A DNA stretch of 64,000 bases from Fibrobacteraceae bacterium (GTDB lineage Bacteria > Fibrobacterota > Fibrobacteria > Fibrobacterales > Fibrobacteraceae), in contig JAGAKE010000003.1 of assembly GCA_017625775.1 (NCBI GenBank), positions 62,001-126,000 on the forward strand, in the 5' to 3' direction. How positions within the stretch are numbered: position 1 is the stretch's first letter; each line of letters starts with the position of its first letter. Positions 17,196 to 27,057 of the stretch are shown piece after piece. A program made the translations under genes and the position numbers. The notes below the pieces were generated by a model that saw only the letters and a list, made by a program, of their open reading frames with translations, searched no databases and was not told the DNA's origin.

Positions 17196-17621
17196 TTATT
17201 TTCCTGTTTCTAGTTCTTCTGGGAAAAATGCTTTTAGAAATTTTTCAGGAGCTTTTCTGCAAGGAATGCCGTTTTTTGTAAACAAATGAAGCGAAGAACC
17301 CCTTGTGCATAATTTTCCATTAACAGAAAGTTCGTAGAAAAATCGACAGCGTAAACGATCCTCTCTAGCTATAGTAATATGAATATCTGCAATTTCTCCA
17401 TAATGGCAAGGGGCTAGAAATTCCGTTTCAATTTTTAATACAGGGCTTGCGTAGCCTTCTTGTTCTAAAATGTGAAAAGGGCAGCCATGAGTGCGAAGTA
17501 ATTCCGTTCTAGCTTGTTCAAACCAAACAGCATAAACGGAGTGGTGGACAATTCCCATGGCGTCGGTTTCGGCGTATCTAACTTCTACATGAGCGATATG
17601 ATCAGCATTACTAACTTTCAT
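17196..17621 (-). CDS. Acyl-CoA thioesterase, YbgC/FadM (4HBT hot-dog) family
   Basis: The 141-aa hot-dog protein has the family signature RYAETDAMGIVHHSVYAVWFE (residues about 10-30) with the catalytic Asp before MGIVHH, and an FLAPCHYGE strand. It hydrolyses acyl-CoA thioesters. It is a single minus-strand gene facing away from the tRNA-tuf operon. Base use is like the core genome, so the accessory island ends before it. The 276 bases between it and tRNA-Thr hold the promoters of both transcription units. Confidence 0.88.
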   Translation of the reverse strand: MKVSNADHIAHVEVRYAETDAMGIVHHSVYAVWFEQARTELLRTHGCPFHILEQEGYASPVLKIETEFLAPCHYGEIADIHITIAREDRLRCRFFYELSVNGKLCTRGSSLHLFTKNGIPCRKAPEKFLKAFFPEELETGK

Positions 17622-17858
17622 AAAAAGAAAAATAGAAAAAAAGGTGGGGGAGCTGGCTAGGCGTTCTTGGTAAAAATTTCAAAAAAAAAATTATAGAATA
17701 GGGTTTGCTCTCCATTTATTGCAGAATATTCTTTATAAAAAGAAGCTTTTTAAATGAATAAAAAAGGCAATTTTTGTGTTTTTACTAGATATTAACAATC
17801 TATCCCCATTATTTTATAGGGTAAAATCGGATTTTTTTGCAGTTTTTCAGTTTTTTGG

Positions 17859-17887
17859 TTGACAAAATGCCTGGGGGGTTCTACATT
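17859..17887 (+). promoter_or_regulatory. Sigma-70-type promoter of the tRNA-tuf-ribosomal protein operon
   Basis: -35 TTGACA at 17859-17864, 17-bp spacer, -10 TACATT at 17882-17887. Transcription would start only a few bases before tRNA-Thr. A G6 run lies in the spacer (17873-17878). Confidence 0.8.
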
Positions 17888-17897
17888 TGTTCCGCCT

Positions 17898-17970
17898 GCC
17901 AAAGTAGCTCAGCTGGTAGAGCAGCTGATTTGTAATCAGCCGGTCGTAGGTTCGATTCCTATCTTTGGCT
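17898..17970 (+). tRNA. tRNA-Thr (UGU)
   Basis: Cloverleaf with acceptor GCCAAAG/CTTTGGC, anticodon loop TTTGTAA (anticodon TGT) and T-loop TTCGATT. No CCA is encoded. First gene of the operon. Confidence 0.97.
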
Positions 17971-17978
17971 TTGCAAAA

Positions 17979-18061
17979 GGGTCGTTGCCCGAGTGGTTAA
18001 AGGGGACGGACTGTAAATCCGTTGGCTTATGCCTACCGTGGTTCGAAACCACGACGGCCCA
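17979..18061 (+). tRNA. tRNA-Tyr (GUA)
   Basis: Class II tRNA with a long variable arm, acceptor GGGTCGT/ACGGCCC (one G-U pair), anticodon GTA in CTGTAAA, and T-loop TTCGAAA. Eight bases separate it from tRNA-Thr. Confidence 0.97.
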
Positions 18062-18072
18062 TTGGTTCAACT

Positions 18073-18109
18073 ATAATCCCCACAGTAATAACTTTGCTGT
18101 GGGGATTAT
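18073..18109 (+). promoter_or_regulatory. Perfect 13-bp hairpin between tRNA-Tyr and tRNA-Thr
   Basis: ATAATCCCCACAG and its exact reverse complement enclose an 11-nt loop. The stem ends directly at the first base of tRNA-Thr(GGU). No T run follows, so a processing or attenuation element is more likely than a terminator. Confidence 0.8.
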
Positions 18110-18181
<72 letters not shown>

Positions 18182-18202
18182 TTCACAAACACGGAGGCTA
18201 AA

Positions 18203-19387
18203 ATGGCTAAAGAACATTTTGACAGAAGCAAGCCGCACTGCAACATCGGCACTATTGGTCACGTTGACCATGGTAAAACCACATTGACTGCAGCAATTTG
18301 TACAACACTCGCTGCAAATGGTCTCGCAGACGCAAAGAAGTTTGACGAAATCGATAACGCTCCTGAAGAAAAGGCGCGCGGTATCACGATTAACACCTCC
18401 CACGTAGAATACACCACAGCAAATCGTCACTATGCACACGTTGACTGCCCGGGTCACGCTGACTATGTTAAGAACATGGTGACTGGTGCAGCTCAGATGG
18501 ATGGTGCGATTCTCGTAGTTGCAGCAACTGATGGTCCTATGCCACAGACTCGCGAACACATTCTTCTTGCTCACCAGGTAGGTGTGCCAAGCATCGTAGT
18601 CTTCATGAACAAAGAAGACATGGTAGATGATGAAGAACTTCTCGAACTTGTAGAAATGGAAATTCGCGATCTTCTTTCTAAGTATGACTTTGATGGCGAC
18701 AACACTCCAATTATTCGTGGTTCAGCACTCAAGGCTTTGGAAGGTGATGCAGATTACCAAGCAAAGGTAATGAAGCTTATGGAAGCTTGCGATGAATACA
18801 TTCCACTTCCACAACGTGATGTTGATAAGCCTTTCCTCATGCCAGTTGAAGACGTATTCACGATTACAGGTCGTGGAACTGTAGCAACAGGTCGTATCGA
18901 AAGTGGTGTAGTAAAGTTGAACGACAAGGTAGAACGCGTAGGTCTCGGCGAAACCGTAGAATACGTGGTAACCGGTGTAGAAATGTTCCGTAAACTTCTT
19001 GATGACGCACAAGCAGGTGATAACGTAGGTCTTCTCCTCCGCGGTGCTGATAAGAAGGACATTTCCCGCGGTCAAGTACTTGCACAACCAAAGTCCATCA
19101 CTCCACACACAGAATTTAAGGCAGAAATCTACGTTCTTTCTAAGGACGAAGGTGGTCGTCACACACCATTTATGAATGGTTATCGTCCACAATTCTACTT
19201 CCGCACCACTGACGTGACCGGCACGATTCAGCTTCCGGAAGGAGTAGAAATGGTAACTCCAGGCGATACAGTGACCATCCACGTGAACTTGATTGCGCCA
19301 ATCGCAATGGACAAGCAACTCCGTTTCGCCATCCGCGAAGGTGGTCGTACCGTTGGTGCTGGTTCCGTAACTGAAATCATCAAGTAA
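18203..19387 (+). CDS. tuf: Translation elongation factor Tu
   Basis: GTPase that carries aminoacyl-tRNA to the ribosome. The 394-aa product has G1 GHVDHGKT, G2 RGITIN, G3 DCPGHADY, G4 NKED (most bacteria have NKCD) and G5 SALKAL, followed by the two beta-barrel domains ending [20 protein letters not shown] 18203 follows CGGAGG and gives the normal N-terminus, although the frame runs back through the tRNA. Being cotranscribed with Thr/Tyr tRNAs recalls the tufB operon of enterobacteria, but here rpsJ follows directly. rpsL, rpsG and fusA are not beside it. Confidence 0.98.
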   Translation: MAKEHFDRSKPHCNIGTIGHVDHGKTTLTAAICTTLAANGLADAKKFDEIDNAPEEKARGITINTSHVEYTTANRHYAHVDCPGHADYVKNMVTGAAQMDGAILVVAATDGPMPQTREHILLAHQVGVPSIVVFMNKEDMVDDEELLELVEMEIRDLLSKYDFDGDNTPIIRGSALKALEGDADYQAKVMKLMEACDEYIPLPQRDVDKPFLMPVEDVFTITGRGTVATGRIESGVVKLNDKVERVGLGETVEYVVTGVEMFRKLLDDAQAGDNVGLLLRGADKKDISRGQVLAQPKSITPHTEFKAEIYVLSKDEGGRHTPFMNGYRPQFYFRTTDVTGTIQLPEGVEMVTPGDTVTIHVNLIAPIAMDKQLRFAIREGGRTVGAGSVTEIIK

Positions 19388-19396
19388 GGAATAATC

Positions 19397-19708
19397 ATGG
19401 CTGGTGAACAACGCATTCGTATTCGCTTGAAGTCTTTCGATCATCGTATGATTGATCGTTCTACTCAAGATATTGTGAATACTGCAAAGAACACCGGGGC
19501 TCGCATCTCGGGCCCCATCCCTCTCCCGACCAAGATTCAAAAGTATACCGTACTTCGTTCTCCGCACATTAATAAAACGTCGCGTGAACAATTTGAATCT
19601 CGTACACACAAACGCTTGATTGACATTCTGGATGCTACACCGCAAACAGTTGATTCTCTCATGAAACTCGACTTGCCGGCTGGTGTCGAAGTAGATATTA
19701 AGGTCTAA
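19397..19708 (+). CDS. rpsJ: 30S ribosomal protein S10
   Basis: S10 of the 30S head, which also acts in transcription antitermination with NusB. The 103-aa product has [20 protein letters not shown] and the loop sequence [19 protein letters not shown]. It starts 9 bp after tuf with AAGGA upstream. It opens the S10 block, which here follows tuf in one transcription unit. Confidence 0.98.
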   Translation: MAGEQRIRIRLKSFDHRMIDRSTQDIVNTAKNTGARISGPIPLPTKIQKYTVLRSPHINKTSREQFESRTHKRLIDILDATPQTVDSLMKLDLPAGVEVDIKV

Positions 19709-19712
19709 TATA

Positions 19713-20333
19713 ATGAACGGAATTCTTGCTAAAAAGTTGGGAATGACCCAAATATTCACGGATGCAGGCGAATGTGTGCCTGTAACGGTGCTTGAAGCCG
19801 GTCCGTGTGTGGTCGTTTGCCACAGAACAGAAGAAAAAGAAGGCTATACGGCTGTTCAGATTGGCTTTGGTGCTAAGAAAGAACAACGCGCAAATAAGGC
19901 TGAACTTGGACATTTCAAAAAATCCAATGTGTCTCCTTGCCAAGAACTAGTTGAATTTGACGTTGCTGATTTGGCTGAATGGCCAGTTGGTAAGGAATTC
20001 GGTGCTGCTGATTTTGCTGCTGATGCAAAGTTGGTGAATGTGTCTGGAATTTCAAAAGGTCACGGATTCTCCGGTGGCATCAAGCGTCATGGTTTCCATA
20101 GTGGTCCACGTTCTCATGGTACTCATAACATGCGTGAACCAGGTGGTATTTCTGCGAACTCCTATCCAGGACGTGTTTTCCGTGGAAAGAAAATGCCTGG
20201 CCAATATGGTAACAAGAAAGTAACAGTTAAGCATCTTCAGGTCGTTAAGGTTGATGGAGATCGCAATCTGATTTATGTCCGTGGCGCAGTTCCTGGTCCG
20301 AAAAACGGCATTATCGTGGTGAGGAAAGACTAA
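19713..20333 (+). CDS. rplC: 50S ribosomal protein L3
   Basis: Early-assembly 50S protein whose loop reaches towards the peptidyl-transferase centre. The 206-aa product has the signature KGHGFSGGIKRHGF and PGRVFRGKKMPGQYGN. It begins 4 bp after rpsJ and its TAA overlaps the rplD ATG by one base, a coupling pattern repeated through this operon. Confidence 0.98.
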   Translation: MNGILAKKLGMTQIFTDAGECVPVTVLEAGPCVVVCHRTEEKEGYTAVQIGFGAKKEQRANKAELGHFKKSNVSPCQELVEFDVADLAEWPVGKEFGAADFAADAKLVNVSGISKGHGFSGGIKRHGFHSGPRSHGTHNMREPGGISANSYPGRVFRGKKMPGQYGNKKVTVKHLQVVKVDGDRNLIYVRGAVPGPKNGIIVVRKD

Positions 20334-20953
20334 TGGCACAGGCAAAACTTTACGCTGCAACTGGCGATTTCAAAAATGAAATAGCACTGCCTGCAATGTT
20401 TGACGAAACCGTCAACAAGGTATGCATTTATCTCCATGTCAAGGCTATCTTGAACAATCTCCGTCAAGGAACCGCTCAGACTAAGACTCGTTCTCAAGTT
20501 AGCGGTGGTACAACAAAGCCTTGGAAACAAAAAGGTACTGGTCGTGCTCGCTCCGGTCAAAATACTTCTCCGGTTTGGGTTCGCGGTAACAAGGCTCATG
20601 GTCCGAAATCGCATGACTATTTTGAAAAAGTAAACAAGAAAGTGAAACGCGTTGCGTTCCATTCCGCTCTCTCTGCTAAGGCTCTTGAAGGTAAAGTTCT
20701 CGTTTTTGAAGCTCTTTCATTTGAAGCTCCAAAAACTAAGGATTTCCTTTCTGTGATGCTTAAATCTGGCATTGAACAGCGTAATGCACTTTTGATTGTT
20801 GGTGAACAAGATAAGAATCTTCAGCTTTCCTCTGCAAACGTGCCTTGGTGCCGTTGCGCTCGCGTTGCTGATGTTAATACTTATGATCTCGTTCGCGCCA
20901 ACAACATTGTTATCTCCCAAGCTGCTTTGGCAGAACTCGAAGGGGGGCGCTAA
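20333..20953 (+). CDS. rplD: 50S ribosomal protein L4
   Basis: Exit-tunnel protein of the 50S subunit; in many bacteria L4 also represses its own operon. The 206-aa product has the tunnel-loop signature SGGTTKPWKQKGTGRARSG (residues about 61-79). The frame is coupled to rplC and rplW by one-base TAATG overlaps. No distinct S10-leader hairpin was identified upstream of rpsJ. Confidence 0.98.
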   Translation: MAQAKLYAATGDFKNEIALPAMFDETVNKVCIYLHVKAILNNLRQGTAQTKTRSQVSGGTTKPWKQKGTGRARSGQNTSPVWVRGNKAHGPKSHDYFEKVNKKVKRVAFHSALSAKALEGKVLVFEALSFEAPKTKDFLSVMLKSGIEQRNALLIVGEQDKNLQLSSANVPWCRCARVADVNTYDLVRANNIVISQAALAELEGGR

Positions 20954-21255
20954 TGAAAGAAATTCATGAAATTTTAGTAGCTCCGCACATTACAGAAGAT
21001 TCTACTAAGAAAATGGTAGATGCTCGTACTGGTGTGCGTCAGTATGTATTTAAAGTGGCCATGGATGCCAGCAAGTCAGATATCAAGGAAGCTATTGAAA
21101 AGCGTTTCGACGTGAAAGTTGATTCTGTGAATACGCTTATCAATCGTGGAAAGATGAAACGTGTTCGTTTGATTGCTGGAAAGAAATCCAACTGGAAGAA
21201 GGCCTACATCACATTGAAAGCCGGCCAGAAGATTGCCGAACTTGAAGGAGTCTAA
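20953..21255 (+). CDS. rplW: 50S ribosomal protein L23
   Basis: Tunnel-exit protein that docks trigger factor and SRP. The 100-aa product has [14 protein letters not shown] and [15 protein letters not shown], of normal length. It overlaps rplD by one base and rplB follows after 2 bp. The trigger factor gene itself begins at the end of this window. Confidence 0.97.
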   Translation: MKEIHEILVAPHITEDSTKKMVDARTGVRQYVFKVAMDASKSDIKEAIEKRFDVKVDSVNTLINRGKMKRVRLIAGKKSNWKKAYITLKAGQKIAELEGV

Positions 21256-21257
21256 TC

Positions 21258-22091
21258 ATGGGTCTGAAAAGTTATCGCCCGCTAACCCCGACTTTGCGCT
21301 ATAAGCAAATCAGCGATAAGACTGAAATTACCGCTGAAAAGCCTTATAAGCCGCTAACCGAAGGTATTAAGCGTAGCTCTGGCCGTAACAATGTCGGTGA
21401 AATTACTTCTCGCCGTCGTGGTGGTGGCCACAAGAAACTTTATCGTATTATTGATTTCAAACGTAAAGAAACAGAAGTTTCTTGCGTAGTAGAAACAATT
21501 GAATACGATCCGAATCGTACGGCTCGCATCGCTCTTGTAAAGTATGCTAATGGAAAGCGTGCTTACATCATTGCTCCTGCTGGAGTGAAGGTTGGCGATG
21601 TTCTTAATGCTGGCGACAAGGCTGAATTTAAAATTGGAAACGCAATGCCTTTGCGCAACATTCCGCTCAACTCGATTATTCACAATATCGAAATGAAGCC
21701 AGGAAAAGGTGCTCAGCTCGCTCGCTCTGCTGGTGCTGGTGCTGAACTTGTTGCTAAGGATGGAAAACTTTGCCAGGTTCGTTTACCAAGCGGTGAAGTT
21801 CGCTACATTCCAGACAATTGCCTCGCTGTTATTGGCCAGGTCTCTAATATTGACCACATGAATGAAACATCCGGCTCTGCTGGTCGTTCCCGTTGGCTCG
21901 GTGTTCGTCCATCCGTTCGTGGTGTTGTCATGAACCCAGTTGACCACCCACTTGGTGGTGGTGAAGGCCGGACTTCCGGTGGTCGTCATCCTTGTTCTCC
22001 ATGGGGTAAAAACTCCAAGGGTGCAAAAACTCGTAACAATAAGCGTACTGATAAGTTTATCGTACGTCGTCGTCAGAAGAAGAGGGCCTAA
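21258..22091 (+). CDS. rplB: 50S ribosomal protein L2
   Basis: Conserved protein needed for subunit joining and peptidyl transfer. The 277-aa product has [20 protein letters not shown] near the N-terminus and the diagnostic [20 protein letters not shown] followed by a very basic tail. It has GGAG just before the ATG. Confidence 0.98.
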   Translation: MGLKSYRPLTPTLRYKQISDKTEITAEKPYKPLTEGIKRSSGRNNVGEITSRRRGGGHKKLYRIIDFKRKETEVSCVVETIEYDPNRTARIALVKYANGKRAYIIAPAGVKVGDVLNAGDKAEFKIGNAMPLRNIPLNSIIHNIEMKPGKGAQLARSAGAGAELVAKDGKLCQVRLPSGEVRYIPDNCLAVIGQVSNIDHMNETSGSAGRSRWLGVRPSVRGVVMNPVDHPLGGGEGRTSGGRHPCSPWGKNSKGAKTRNNKRTDKFIVRRRQKKRA

Positions 22092-22094
22092 TTC

Positions 22095-22376
22095 ATGTCC
22101 AGATCCCTTAAGAAAGGTGCTTTCGTGGATTCCCACGTTCTCAAAAAAGCCCAGGAAATGGCTAGCTCTGACAAGAAGCAGGCCATCAAAACCTGGTCTC
22201 GTCGATCCACTATTATTCCCGATATGGTCGGACTTACTTTCTCCGTGTACAACGGTAAGCAGTTCGTTCCAGTTTATGTAACCGAAAATATGGTTGGTCA
22301 TAAACTTGGCGAATTTTCTCCTACTCGCTTGTTCCGCGGTCACCGTAAGGATGAAAAGGCTGGAGGAAAGAGATAA
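22095..22376 (+). CDS. rpsS: 30S ribosomal protein S19
   Basis: 30S head protein that binds 16S rRNA with S13. The 93-aa product has [17 protein letters not shown] and [16 protein letters not shown]. It follows rplB after 3 bp and overlaps rplV by one base (TAATG). Confidence 0.98.
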   Translation: MSRSLKKGAFVDSHVLKKAQEMASSDKKQAIKTWSRRSTIIPDMVGLTFSVYNGKQFVPVYVTENMVGHKLGEFSPTRLFRGHRKDEKAGGKR

Positions 22377-22732
22377 TGCAAGCTGTTGCAAAAGTGAAAA
22401 ACGTCCGTTATGGCGTTCGTAAGCTTCGCCAAGTTGTTGATTTGATGCGTGGTAAGTCTGTTGCTGAAGCATTTGCCATGTTGTCAATTCTTCGTACGCA
22501 AAAGAAAGGTGCGGTAATCGTAGAAAACGCTTTGAAGTCCGCAGTAGCTAACTTCAAGCAGAAATCTCCAGCTGCAGTGACTGCTGAAGAATTGAAGATT
22601 GTCACCATTTTTGCAGATGGCGCTATGATCATGAAACGCATTCGTCCGCGTTCTCAAGGTCGTGCCTATCGTATTGAAAAGCCAATGTCTCATTTGACCG
22701 TCGTTGTTTCTAACGACACCGATAAGGAGTAA
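22376..22732 (+). CDS. rplV: 50S ribosomal protein L22
   Basis: Tunnel-wall protein of the 50S subunit. The 118-aa product has YGVRKLRQVVDLMRGKSVAE and the beta-hairpin end MKRIRPRSQGRAYRIEKPMS that forms the tunnel constriction. It overlaps rpsS by one base. Confidence 0.97.
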   Translation: MQAVAKVKNVRYGVRKLRQVVDLMRGKSVAEAFAMLSILRTQKKGAVIVENALKSAVANFKQKSPAAVTAEELKIVTIFADGAMIMKRIRPRSQGRAYRIEKPMSHLTVVVSNDTDKE

Positions 22733-22735
22733 ACC

Positions 22736-23395
22736 ATGGGTCAAAAAACTCATCCGAACGGTCTTCGCCTTGGTGTTATCAGAGGATGGCAGTCCAAATG
22801 GTACGCTGAAGGCAAGTTTGCCGAATTGCTTAATGAAGATATCGTTCTTCGCCGCTATTTGATGAAGCGTTTTGAACATGCTTCTTTGTCTCGAGTTGGC
22901 ATTGAACGTACCACCAAGAAAGTGAACGTGAACCTTTATACGGCACGTCCTGGTATTGTGATTGGAAAAAAAGGTGAAGAATTGGAAAAACTTAAGGGTG
23001 AACTTCAATTCTTAACTGGAAAAGATATCTATATTAGCGTTCACGAAATCAAGCGTCCGGAAACGGATGCAAAGTTGACAGCAGAAAACATTGCTCGTCA
23101 GCTTGAAAAGCGTATTTCTTTCCGCCGTGCTATGAAGCGTGCAATCCAAAGCGCAATGCGTATGGGCGTTGAAGGTATCAAGGTGCAAGTTGGCGGCCGT
23201 CTCGGCGGTGCTGAAATTGCCCGTGTGGAAAAATATGCTGAAGGTCGCGTTCCTTTGCACACGCTTCGTGCTGACATTGATTACGCGACAGCGATTGCAA
23301 AGACTGTTTATGGTTCCATCGGTATTAAGGTGTGGATCATGCACGGTGAAAAGATCGGTAAAGACGTTATGTCTGACACCAAGAGAGAGAAATAA
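22736..23395 (+). CDS. rpsC: 30S ribosomal protein S3
   Basis: mRNA-entry protein with helicase activity together with S4 and S5. The 219-aa product begins [20 protein letters not shown], has the KH signature [15 protein letters not shown] (about residues 73-87) and the basic [20 protein letters not shown]. It has normal length; 3 bp separate it from each neighbour. Confidence 0.98.
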   Translation: MGQKTHPNGLRLGVIRGWQSKWYAEGKFAELLNEDIVLRRYLMKRFEHASLSRVGIERTTKKVNVNLYTARPGIVIGKKGEELEKLKGELQFLTGKDIYISVHEIKRPETDAKLTAENIARQLEKRISFRRAMKRAIQSAMRMGVEGIKVQVGGRLGGAEIARVEKYAEGRVPLHTLRADIDYATAIAKTVYGSIGIKVWIMHGEKIGKDVMSDTKREK

Positions 23396-23398
23396 GCT

Positions 23399-23812
23399 AT
23401 GCTGAGTCCTAAAAGAACTAAGTTCCGTAAGATGATGAAAGGCCGCATGAAGGGCGTTGCCACTCGTGGTAATTACATGGCCTTCGGCGATTTCGGCGTT
23501 CAGGCTTTGGAAAAGTGCTGGCTCACTGCTCGTCAGATTGAAGCAGCACGTATTGCGATGACTCGTAAAATCAAGCGCGGTGGCCGCGTTTGGATTCGCG
23601 TGTTCCCTGATAAGCCAGTAACTAAGCACCCTGCTGAAGCCCGTATGGGTAAAGGTAAAGGCGGTGTGGAATTCTGGGCAGCAGTAATCCTTCCAGGACG
23701 TATTATTTTCGAAATGGGTGGGGTAGAAAGAGAATTGGCACTAGAAGCACTTCATGTTGCCGCTCAGAAACTTCCGCTTAAGGTTAAGATTATTGAGGCT
23801 TCGGAGATCTAA
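23399..23812 (+). CDS. rplP: 50S ribosomal protein L16
   Basis: A-site-region protein of the 50S subunit. The 137-aa product has [19 protein letters not shown] and the motif [20 protein letters not shown]. It ends in a one-base TAATG overlap with rpmC. Confidence 0.98.
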   Translation: MLSPKRTKFRKMMKGRMKGVATRGNYMAFGDFGVQALEKCWLTARQIEAARIAMTRKIKRGGRVWIRVFPDKPVTKHPAEARMGKGKGGVEFWAAVILPGRIIFEMGGVERELALEALHVAAQKLPLKVKIIEASEI

Positions 23813-24003
23813 TGAAAGCTCGTGAATTGAAAGAAATGGGCACTGACCAGCTTCAGGAAAAGCTCGCCCAGCTGAATCTCGATCTATTTAACTTCCGTCT
23901 TACCGCCAAAACCGGTAATTTGGAAAAACCTTCCGCGATTCGTGCAGCTCGTAAAGATATTGCTCGTATCAAGACAATCCTTACCGAAAGGGCAAAGGCT
24001 TAA
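23812..24003 (+). CDS. rpmC: 50S ribosomal protein L29
   Basis: Two-helix protein near the tunnel exit that contributes to the trigger factor/SRP docking site with L23. The 63-aa product has [20 protein letters not shown] and FNFRLTAKTGNLEKPSAIR, typical of L29. It overlaps rplP by one base. Confidence 0.96.
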   Translation: MKARELKEMGTDQLQEKLAQLNLDLFNFRLTAKTGNLEKPSAIRAARKDIARIKTILTERAKA

Positions 24004-24018
24004 GCCGAGAGGAATAAA

Positions 24019-24273
24019 ATGGATAGAAATTTACGCAAGGTAAGACAGGGAATCGTATTTTCCAGTGCTATGGATAAAACGATTACGGTTGTGGTTGAAA
24101 ACCGCAAGCGTCACCCGATGTATAACAAAATCATGACTACAACCAAGAAACTTAAAGCTCATGACGAAAACAATGAAGCTGGCGAAGGTGACTTGGTAGA
24201 AATCATGGAAACCCGTCCCCTTTCTGCAACAAAGCGTTGGCGCCTTGTTCGGATTGTGGAAAAGAAGAAATAA
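24019..24273 (+). CDS. rpsQ: 30S ribosomal protein S17
   Basis: Primary 16S rRNA-binding protein. The 84-aa OB-fold product has [26 protein letters not shown] and a C-terminal [23 protein letters not shown] lies just before the ATG. Confidence 0.97.
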   Translation: MDRNLRKVRQGIVFSSAMDKTITVVVENRKRHPMYNKIMTTTKKLKAHDENNEAGEGDLVEIMETRPLSATKRWRLVRIVEKKK

Positions 24274-24294
24274 TTTCTTTGGAGTAAGGCGAAT

Positions 24295-24663
24295 ATGATT
24301 CAAGAAGAAACCAGACTCGTCGTGGCAGATAACAGTGGAGCCAAGGAAGTCGCCTGCATCCGAGTTTTGGGCGGTACAAATCGTCGTTACGCAAGTATCG
24401 GTGATGTAATCAAGGTAGCTGTAAAAGATGCTATCCCCCAGAGCAAGGTGAAGAAGGGCGCAGTTGCTGAAGCTGTTGTAGTCCGTACACGCAAGGAAAT
24501 CGGTCGTAAGGACGGTTCCTTAATCCGCTTCTCAGATAACGCTGTTGTTTTGGTAAACAAAGACGGCGAACCACGTGGTACTCGTATTTTTGGACCTGTA
24601 GCTCGTGAGTTGCGTGAGAAGAAATTTATGAAGATCATCTCCCTTGCCCCTGAGGTTCTCTAA
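24295..24663 (+). CDS. rplN: 50S ribosomal protein L14
   Basis: Inter-subunit bridge protein. The 122-aa product begins [19 protein letters not shown] and has [17 protein letters not shown] and [20 protein letters not shown]. It overlaps rplX by one base. In classical maps this is the first gene of the spc operon, but no promoter is evident in the 21-bp gap before it. Confidence 0.98.
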   Translation: MIQEETRLVVADNSGAKEVACIRVLGGTNRRYASIGDVIKVAVKDAIPQSKVKKGAVAEAVVVRTRKEIGRKDGSLIRFSDNAVVLVNKDGEPRGTRIFGPVARELREKKFMKIISLAPEVL

Positions 24664-24968
24664 TGGCAAAGATCAAGAAGAATGATAACGTAAAGGTGAT
24701 TGCAGGCGCCTCTAAAGGCAAAACCGGCACAGTAATCAGCGTTGATCCTAAGAAGAATCGCGTGATTGTTAGTGGCGTTAATGTTTGCAAGCGCCATGAA
24801 AAGCCTAGCCAGGCCAATCAGGCGGGTGGCATCGTTGATAAAGAGATGCCTATCCATGTCTCCAATGTGATGCTTTTAGAAGGTTCTACTCCTGTTCGCA
24901 CACGTCGTGTTCGTGAAGCAGGAAAGAAGAGCGTTCGCGTAAGTGTCAAAACCGGTAAGGCTCTTTGA
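24663..24968 (+). CDS. rplX: 50S ribosomal protein L24
   Basis: Assembly initiator of the 50S subunit. The 101-aa KOW-domain product has [20 protein letters not shown] and [19 protein letters not shown]. Its TGA lies within the Shine-Dalgarno of rplE. Confidence 0.97.
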   Translation: MAKIKKNDNVKVIAGASKGKTGTVISVDPKKNRVIVSGVNVCKRHEKPSQANQAGGIVDKEMPIHVSNVMLLEGSTPVRTRRVREAGKKSVRVSVKTGKAL

Positions 24969-24976
24969 GGTTAAAC

Positions 24977-25516
24977 ATGAATTGCATGCAACAACATTAT
25001 AGAGAAAAAGTAGTTCCGGCTTTGCAGGAACGCTTCGGCTACAAGAATGTAATGCAGATTCCACGCTTAGAAAAGATTGTTTTGAATATGGGCGTTGGTG
25101 ACGCAGCAGGAAATCGTAAGATTCTTGACGAGGCTGTGGATACATTATCTGCCATTACTGGTCAGAAAGCTATGGTTACAACCGCTAAGAAGGCTATCTC
25201 TAACTTTAAACTCCGCGAAGGCATGGGCATTGGTGCTAAGGTGACCCTTCATGGAGATAACATGTGGGATTTCTTCTATCGTTTCGTAAATATTGCTTTG
25301 CCTCGTGTTCGTGACTTCCGTGGTTTGGCTCGTCGTGGTTTTGATGGCCGTGGCAACTTTACCTTGGGAATCAAGGAACAAACGATTTTCGTAGAAATCG
25401 ACATTGACAAAGTTTCTCACACATTCGGCATGGACATTTCCTTCGTGACATCTGCAAAGACTGATGAAGAAGGTCGTGCTTTGCTCGAAGCTCTTGGACT
25501 CCCGTATAGGAAGTAA
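24977..25516 (+). CDS. rplE: 50S ribosomal protein L5
   Basis: 5S rRNA-binding protein. The 179-aa product has [40 protein letters not shown] and a C-terminal [23 protein letters not shown] 24977 is chosen because TGAGG (24966-24970) lies six bases before it; the in-frame TTG at 24965 lies within rplX and is not needed. A second ATG at 24986 is also possible. Confidence 0.97.
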   Translation: MNCMQQHYREKVVPALQERFGYKNVMQIPRLEKIVLNMGVGDAAGNRKILDEAVDTLSAITGQKAMVTTAKKAISNFKLREGMGIGAKVTLHGDNMWDFFYRFVNIALPRVRDFRGLARRGFDGRGNFTLGIKEQTIFVEIDIDKVSHTFGMDISFVTSAKTDEEGRALLEALGLPYRK

Positions 25517-25525
25517 GGTAATACC

Positions 25526-25711
25526 ATGGCAAGCAGAAGAATGATTGAAAAATGCAAACGTACTCCGAAATTCACAGTTCGTGGGTATAATCGTTGCAAG
25601 CGTTGCGGTAGGCCGCACGCCTTTATGCGCCGCTTTGGCCTTTGCCGTATTTGCTTCCGCGAAATGGCTCTTGCTGGCGAAATCCCCGGTATCACCAAGT
25701 CGTCCTGGTAA
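25526..25711 (+). CDS. rpsN: 30S ribosomal protein S14, zinc-binding short type
   Basis: The 61-aa product has the zinc-ribbon pattern CKRCGRPH...CRICFRE (CxxC plus CxxC), the short C+ type of S14. The zinc-free long paralogue used under zinc starvation in some bacteria is not in this window. It follows rplE after 9 bp. Confidence 0.97.
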   Translation: MASRRMIEKCKRTPKFTVRGYNRCKRCGRPHAFMRRFGLCRICFREMALAGEIPGITKSSW

Positions 25712-25723
25712 GGAGAACTCACA

Positions 25724-26119
25724 ATGTCTATGACAGATCCTATTGCTGATATGCTCACACGCATTCGCAACGCATCGCTTGCGAAATTGCCTGTGGTCGA
25801 TATTCCTGCCAGCAACTTGAAGCGTGAAATTGCACGCGTATTGCAGGAAAAAGGTTTCATCAAGAAGTTCGTCGTCGTGGAAGATGGCAAGCAGGGTATT
25901 TTAAAAGTTCTGCTCCGTTACACGAAGGGCGAATCCGCAATCCTTGGCATCGAACGTGTTAGTACGCCAGGTCTTCGTCACTATGTTGACGTAGCTAACT
26001 TACCTCGCGTTCGCAATGGTCTTGGCTATGCGATAATCTCCACTTCCAAAGGGGTGATGACTGATCACGAAGCTCGTCAACAGAAAGTTGGCGGTGAAGT
26101 CATCGCTAAGGTCTGGTGA
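25724..26119 (+). CDS. rpsH: 30S ribosomal protein S8
   Basis: Primary 16S rRNA-binding protein, and in enterobacteria the repressor of the spc operon. The 131-aa product begins [20 protein letters not shown] and ends with the signature [26 protein letters not shown] lies 10 bases before the ATG. Confidence 0.98.
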   Translation: MSMTDPIADMLTRIRNASLAKLPVVDIPASNLKREIARVLQEKGFIKKFVVVEDGKQGILKVLLRYTKGESAILGIERVSTPGLRHYVDVANLPRVRNGLGYAIISTSKGVMTDHEARQQKVGGEVIAKVW

Positions 26120-26126
26120 GGTTAAG

Positions 26127-26666
26127 ATGTCCCGTATAGGTAAAGCTATTATTAATATTCCAGCCGGAGTCAAAGTGGCCGTTAATGGTCAAAACATTCA
26201 AGTGGAAGGTCCACTCGGAAAGTTGGCTACGGATGTTCATGAGTTGATTGCAATCAAACTCGAAGGCAATGAACTTTCTTTCTCTCGCCCGAACGATCAG
26301 AAGTTCTCTCGCGCAATTCACGGTACTACTCGTGCGATTGTAGCGAACATGGTAGAAGGCGTTACTAAGGGTTTCCAGAAGAACTTGGAAATTGTTGGTG
26401 TTGGTTACCGTGTTGAACAGAAGGGAAAAGACCTGAATCTGGTTCTCGGTTTCTCCCATCCGGTAATTTATAAAGCTCCGGAAGGAATCACATTAACTGC
26501 CGTGGATCCGCTCAAGATTTCCATTAAGGGAATTGATAAGCAAAAAGTGGGTCAGGCTGCTGCGGAAATTCGTAAGTATCGTCGCCCAGAACCTTATAAG
26601 GGTAAGGGTATTAAGTACGAAGGTGAAATTATCCGTCGTAAGCAAGGCAAGAAGACAGGTAAATAA
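26127..26666 (+). CDS. rplF: 50S ribosomal protein L6
   Basis: Two-domain protein near the factor-binding site. The 179-aa product begins MSRIGKAIINIPAGVKVAV and has the C-terminal RRPEPYKGKGIKYEGEIIRR. ATG 26127 gives the family N-terminus; the longer frame lies inside rpsH. GAGG overlaps the rpsH stop. Confidence 0.97.
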   Translation: MSRIGKAIINIPAGVKVAVNGQNIQVEGPLGKLATDVHELIAIKLEGNELSFSRPNDQKFSRAIHGTTRAIVANMVEGVTKGFQKNLEIVGVGYRVEQKGKDLNLVLGFSHPVIYKAPEGITLTAVDPLKISIKGIDKQKVGQAAAEIRKYRRPEPYKGKGIKYEGEIIRRKQGKKTGK

Positions 26667-26675
26667 GGGTAAGTT

Positions 26676-27047
26676 ATGACTGTTATTGCTAAGAAAAGAT
26701 TCTTATCACGTATTGCGCGCCATGAACGCGTTCGCAAGTCTGTGGTTGGCACTGCTGAACGTCCTCGTTTGGCAGTACGTCGCTCCCTTGCCCACATGGT
26801 TGCTCAGATTATTGATGATCAGAACAACAAGTCTCTCGCTCAGCTGACAACTGCTTCCAAGGATTTCCAATCTAAGTTCTCGGAATTGACTAAGAGCGAA
26901 CAAAGCAAGAAGCTCGGTCTTCTCATTGCGGAAATTGCTAAATCAAAAGGCATTAATTCCGTAGTATTTGATCGTGGTGGTTTCATTTATCATGGCCGCG
27001 TCCAGGCACTTGCAGAAGGTGCCCGTGAAGGCGGACTTGAATTCTAA
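26676..27047 (+). CDS. rplR: 50S ribosomal protein L18
   Basis: 5S rRNA-binding protein. The 123-aa product has [36 protein letters not shown] and the C-terminal [20 protein letters not shown]. It is in normal order between rplF and rpsE. Confidence 0.97.
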   Translation: MTVIAKKRFLSRIARHERVRKSVVGTAERPRLAVRRSLAHMVAQIIDDQNNKSLAQLTTASKDFQSKFSELTKSEQSKKLGLLIAEIAKSKGINSVVFDRGGFIYHGRVQALAEGAREGGLEF

Positions 27048-27057
27048 GAGGTGCACT

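Noticed and set aside
18722-19759. Long minus-strand open frame (345 aa) opposite tuf and rpsJ
   Set aside because: A product of strong codon bias in tuf; no family similarity and antisense to essential genes.
26968-27057. Upstream extension of rpsE
   Set aside because: It lies inside rplR in another frame, and the extra residues do not belong to S5; TTG 27058 with GAGG is sufficient.
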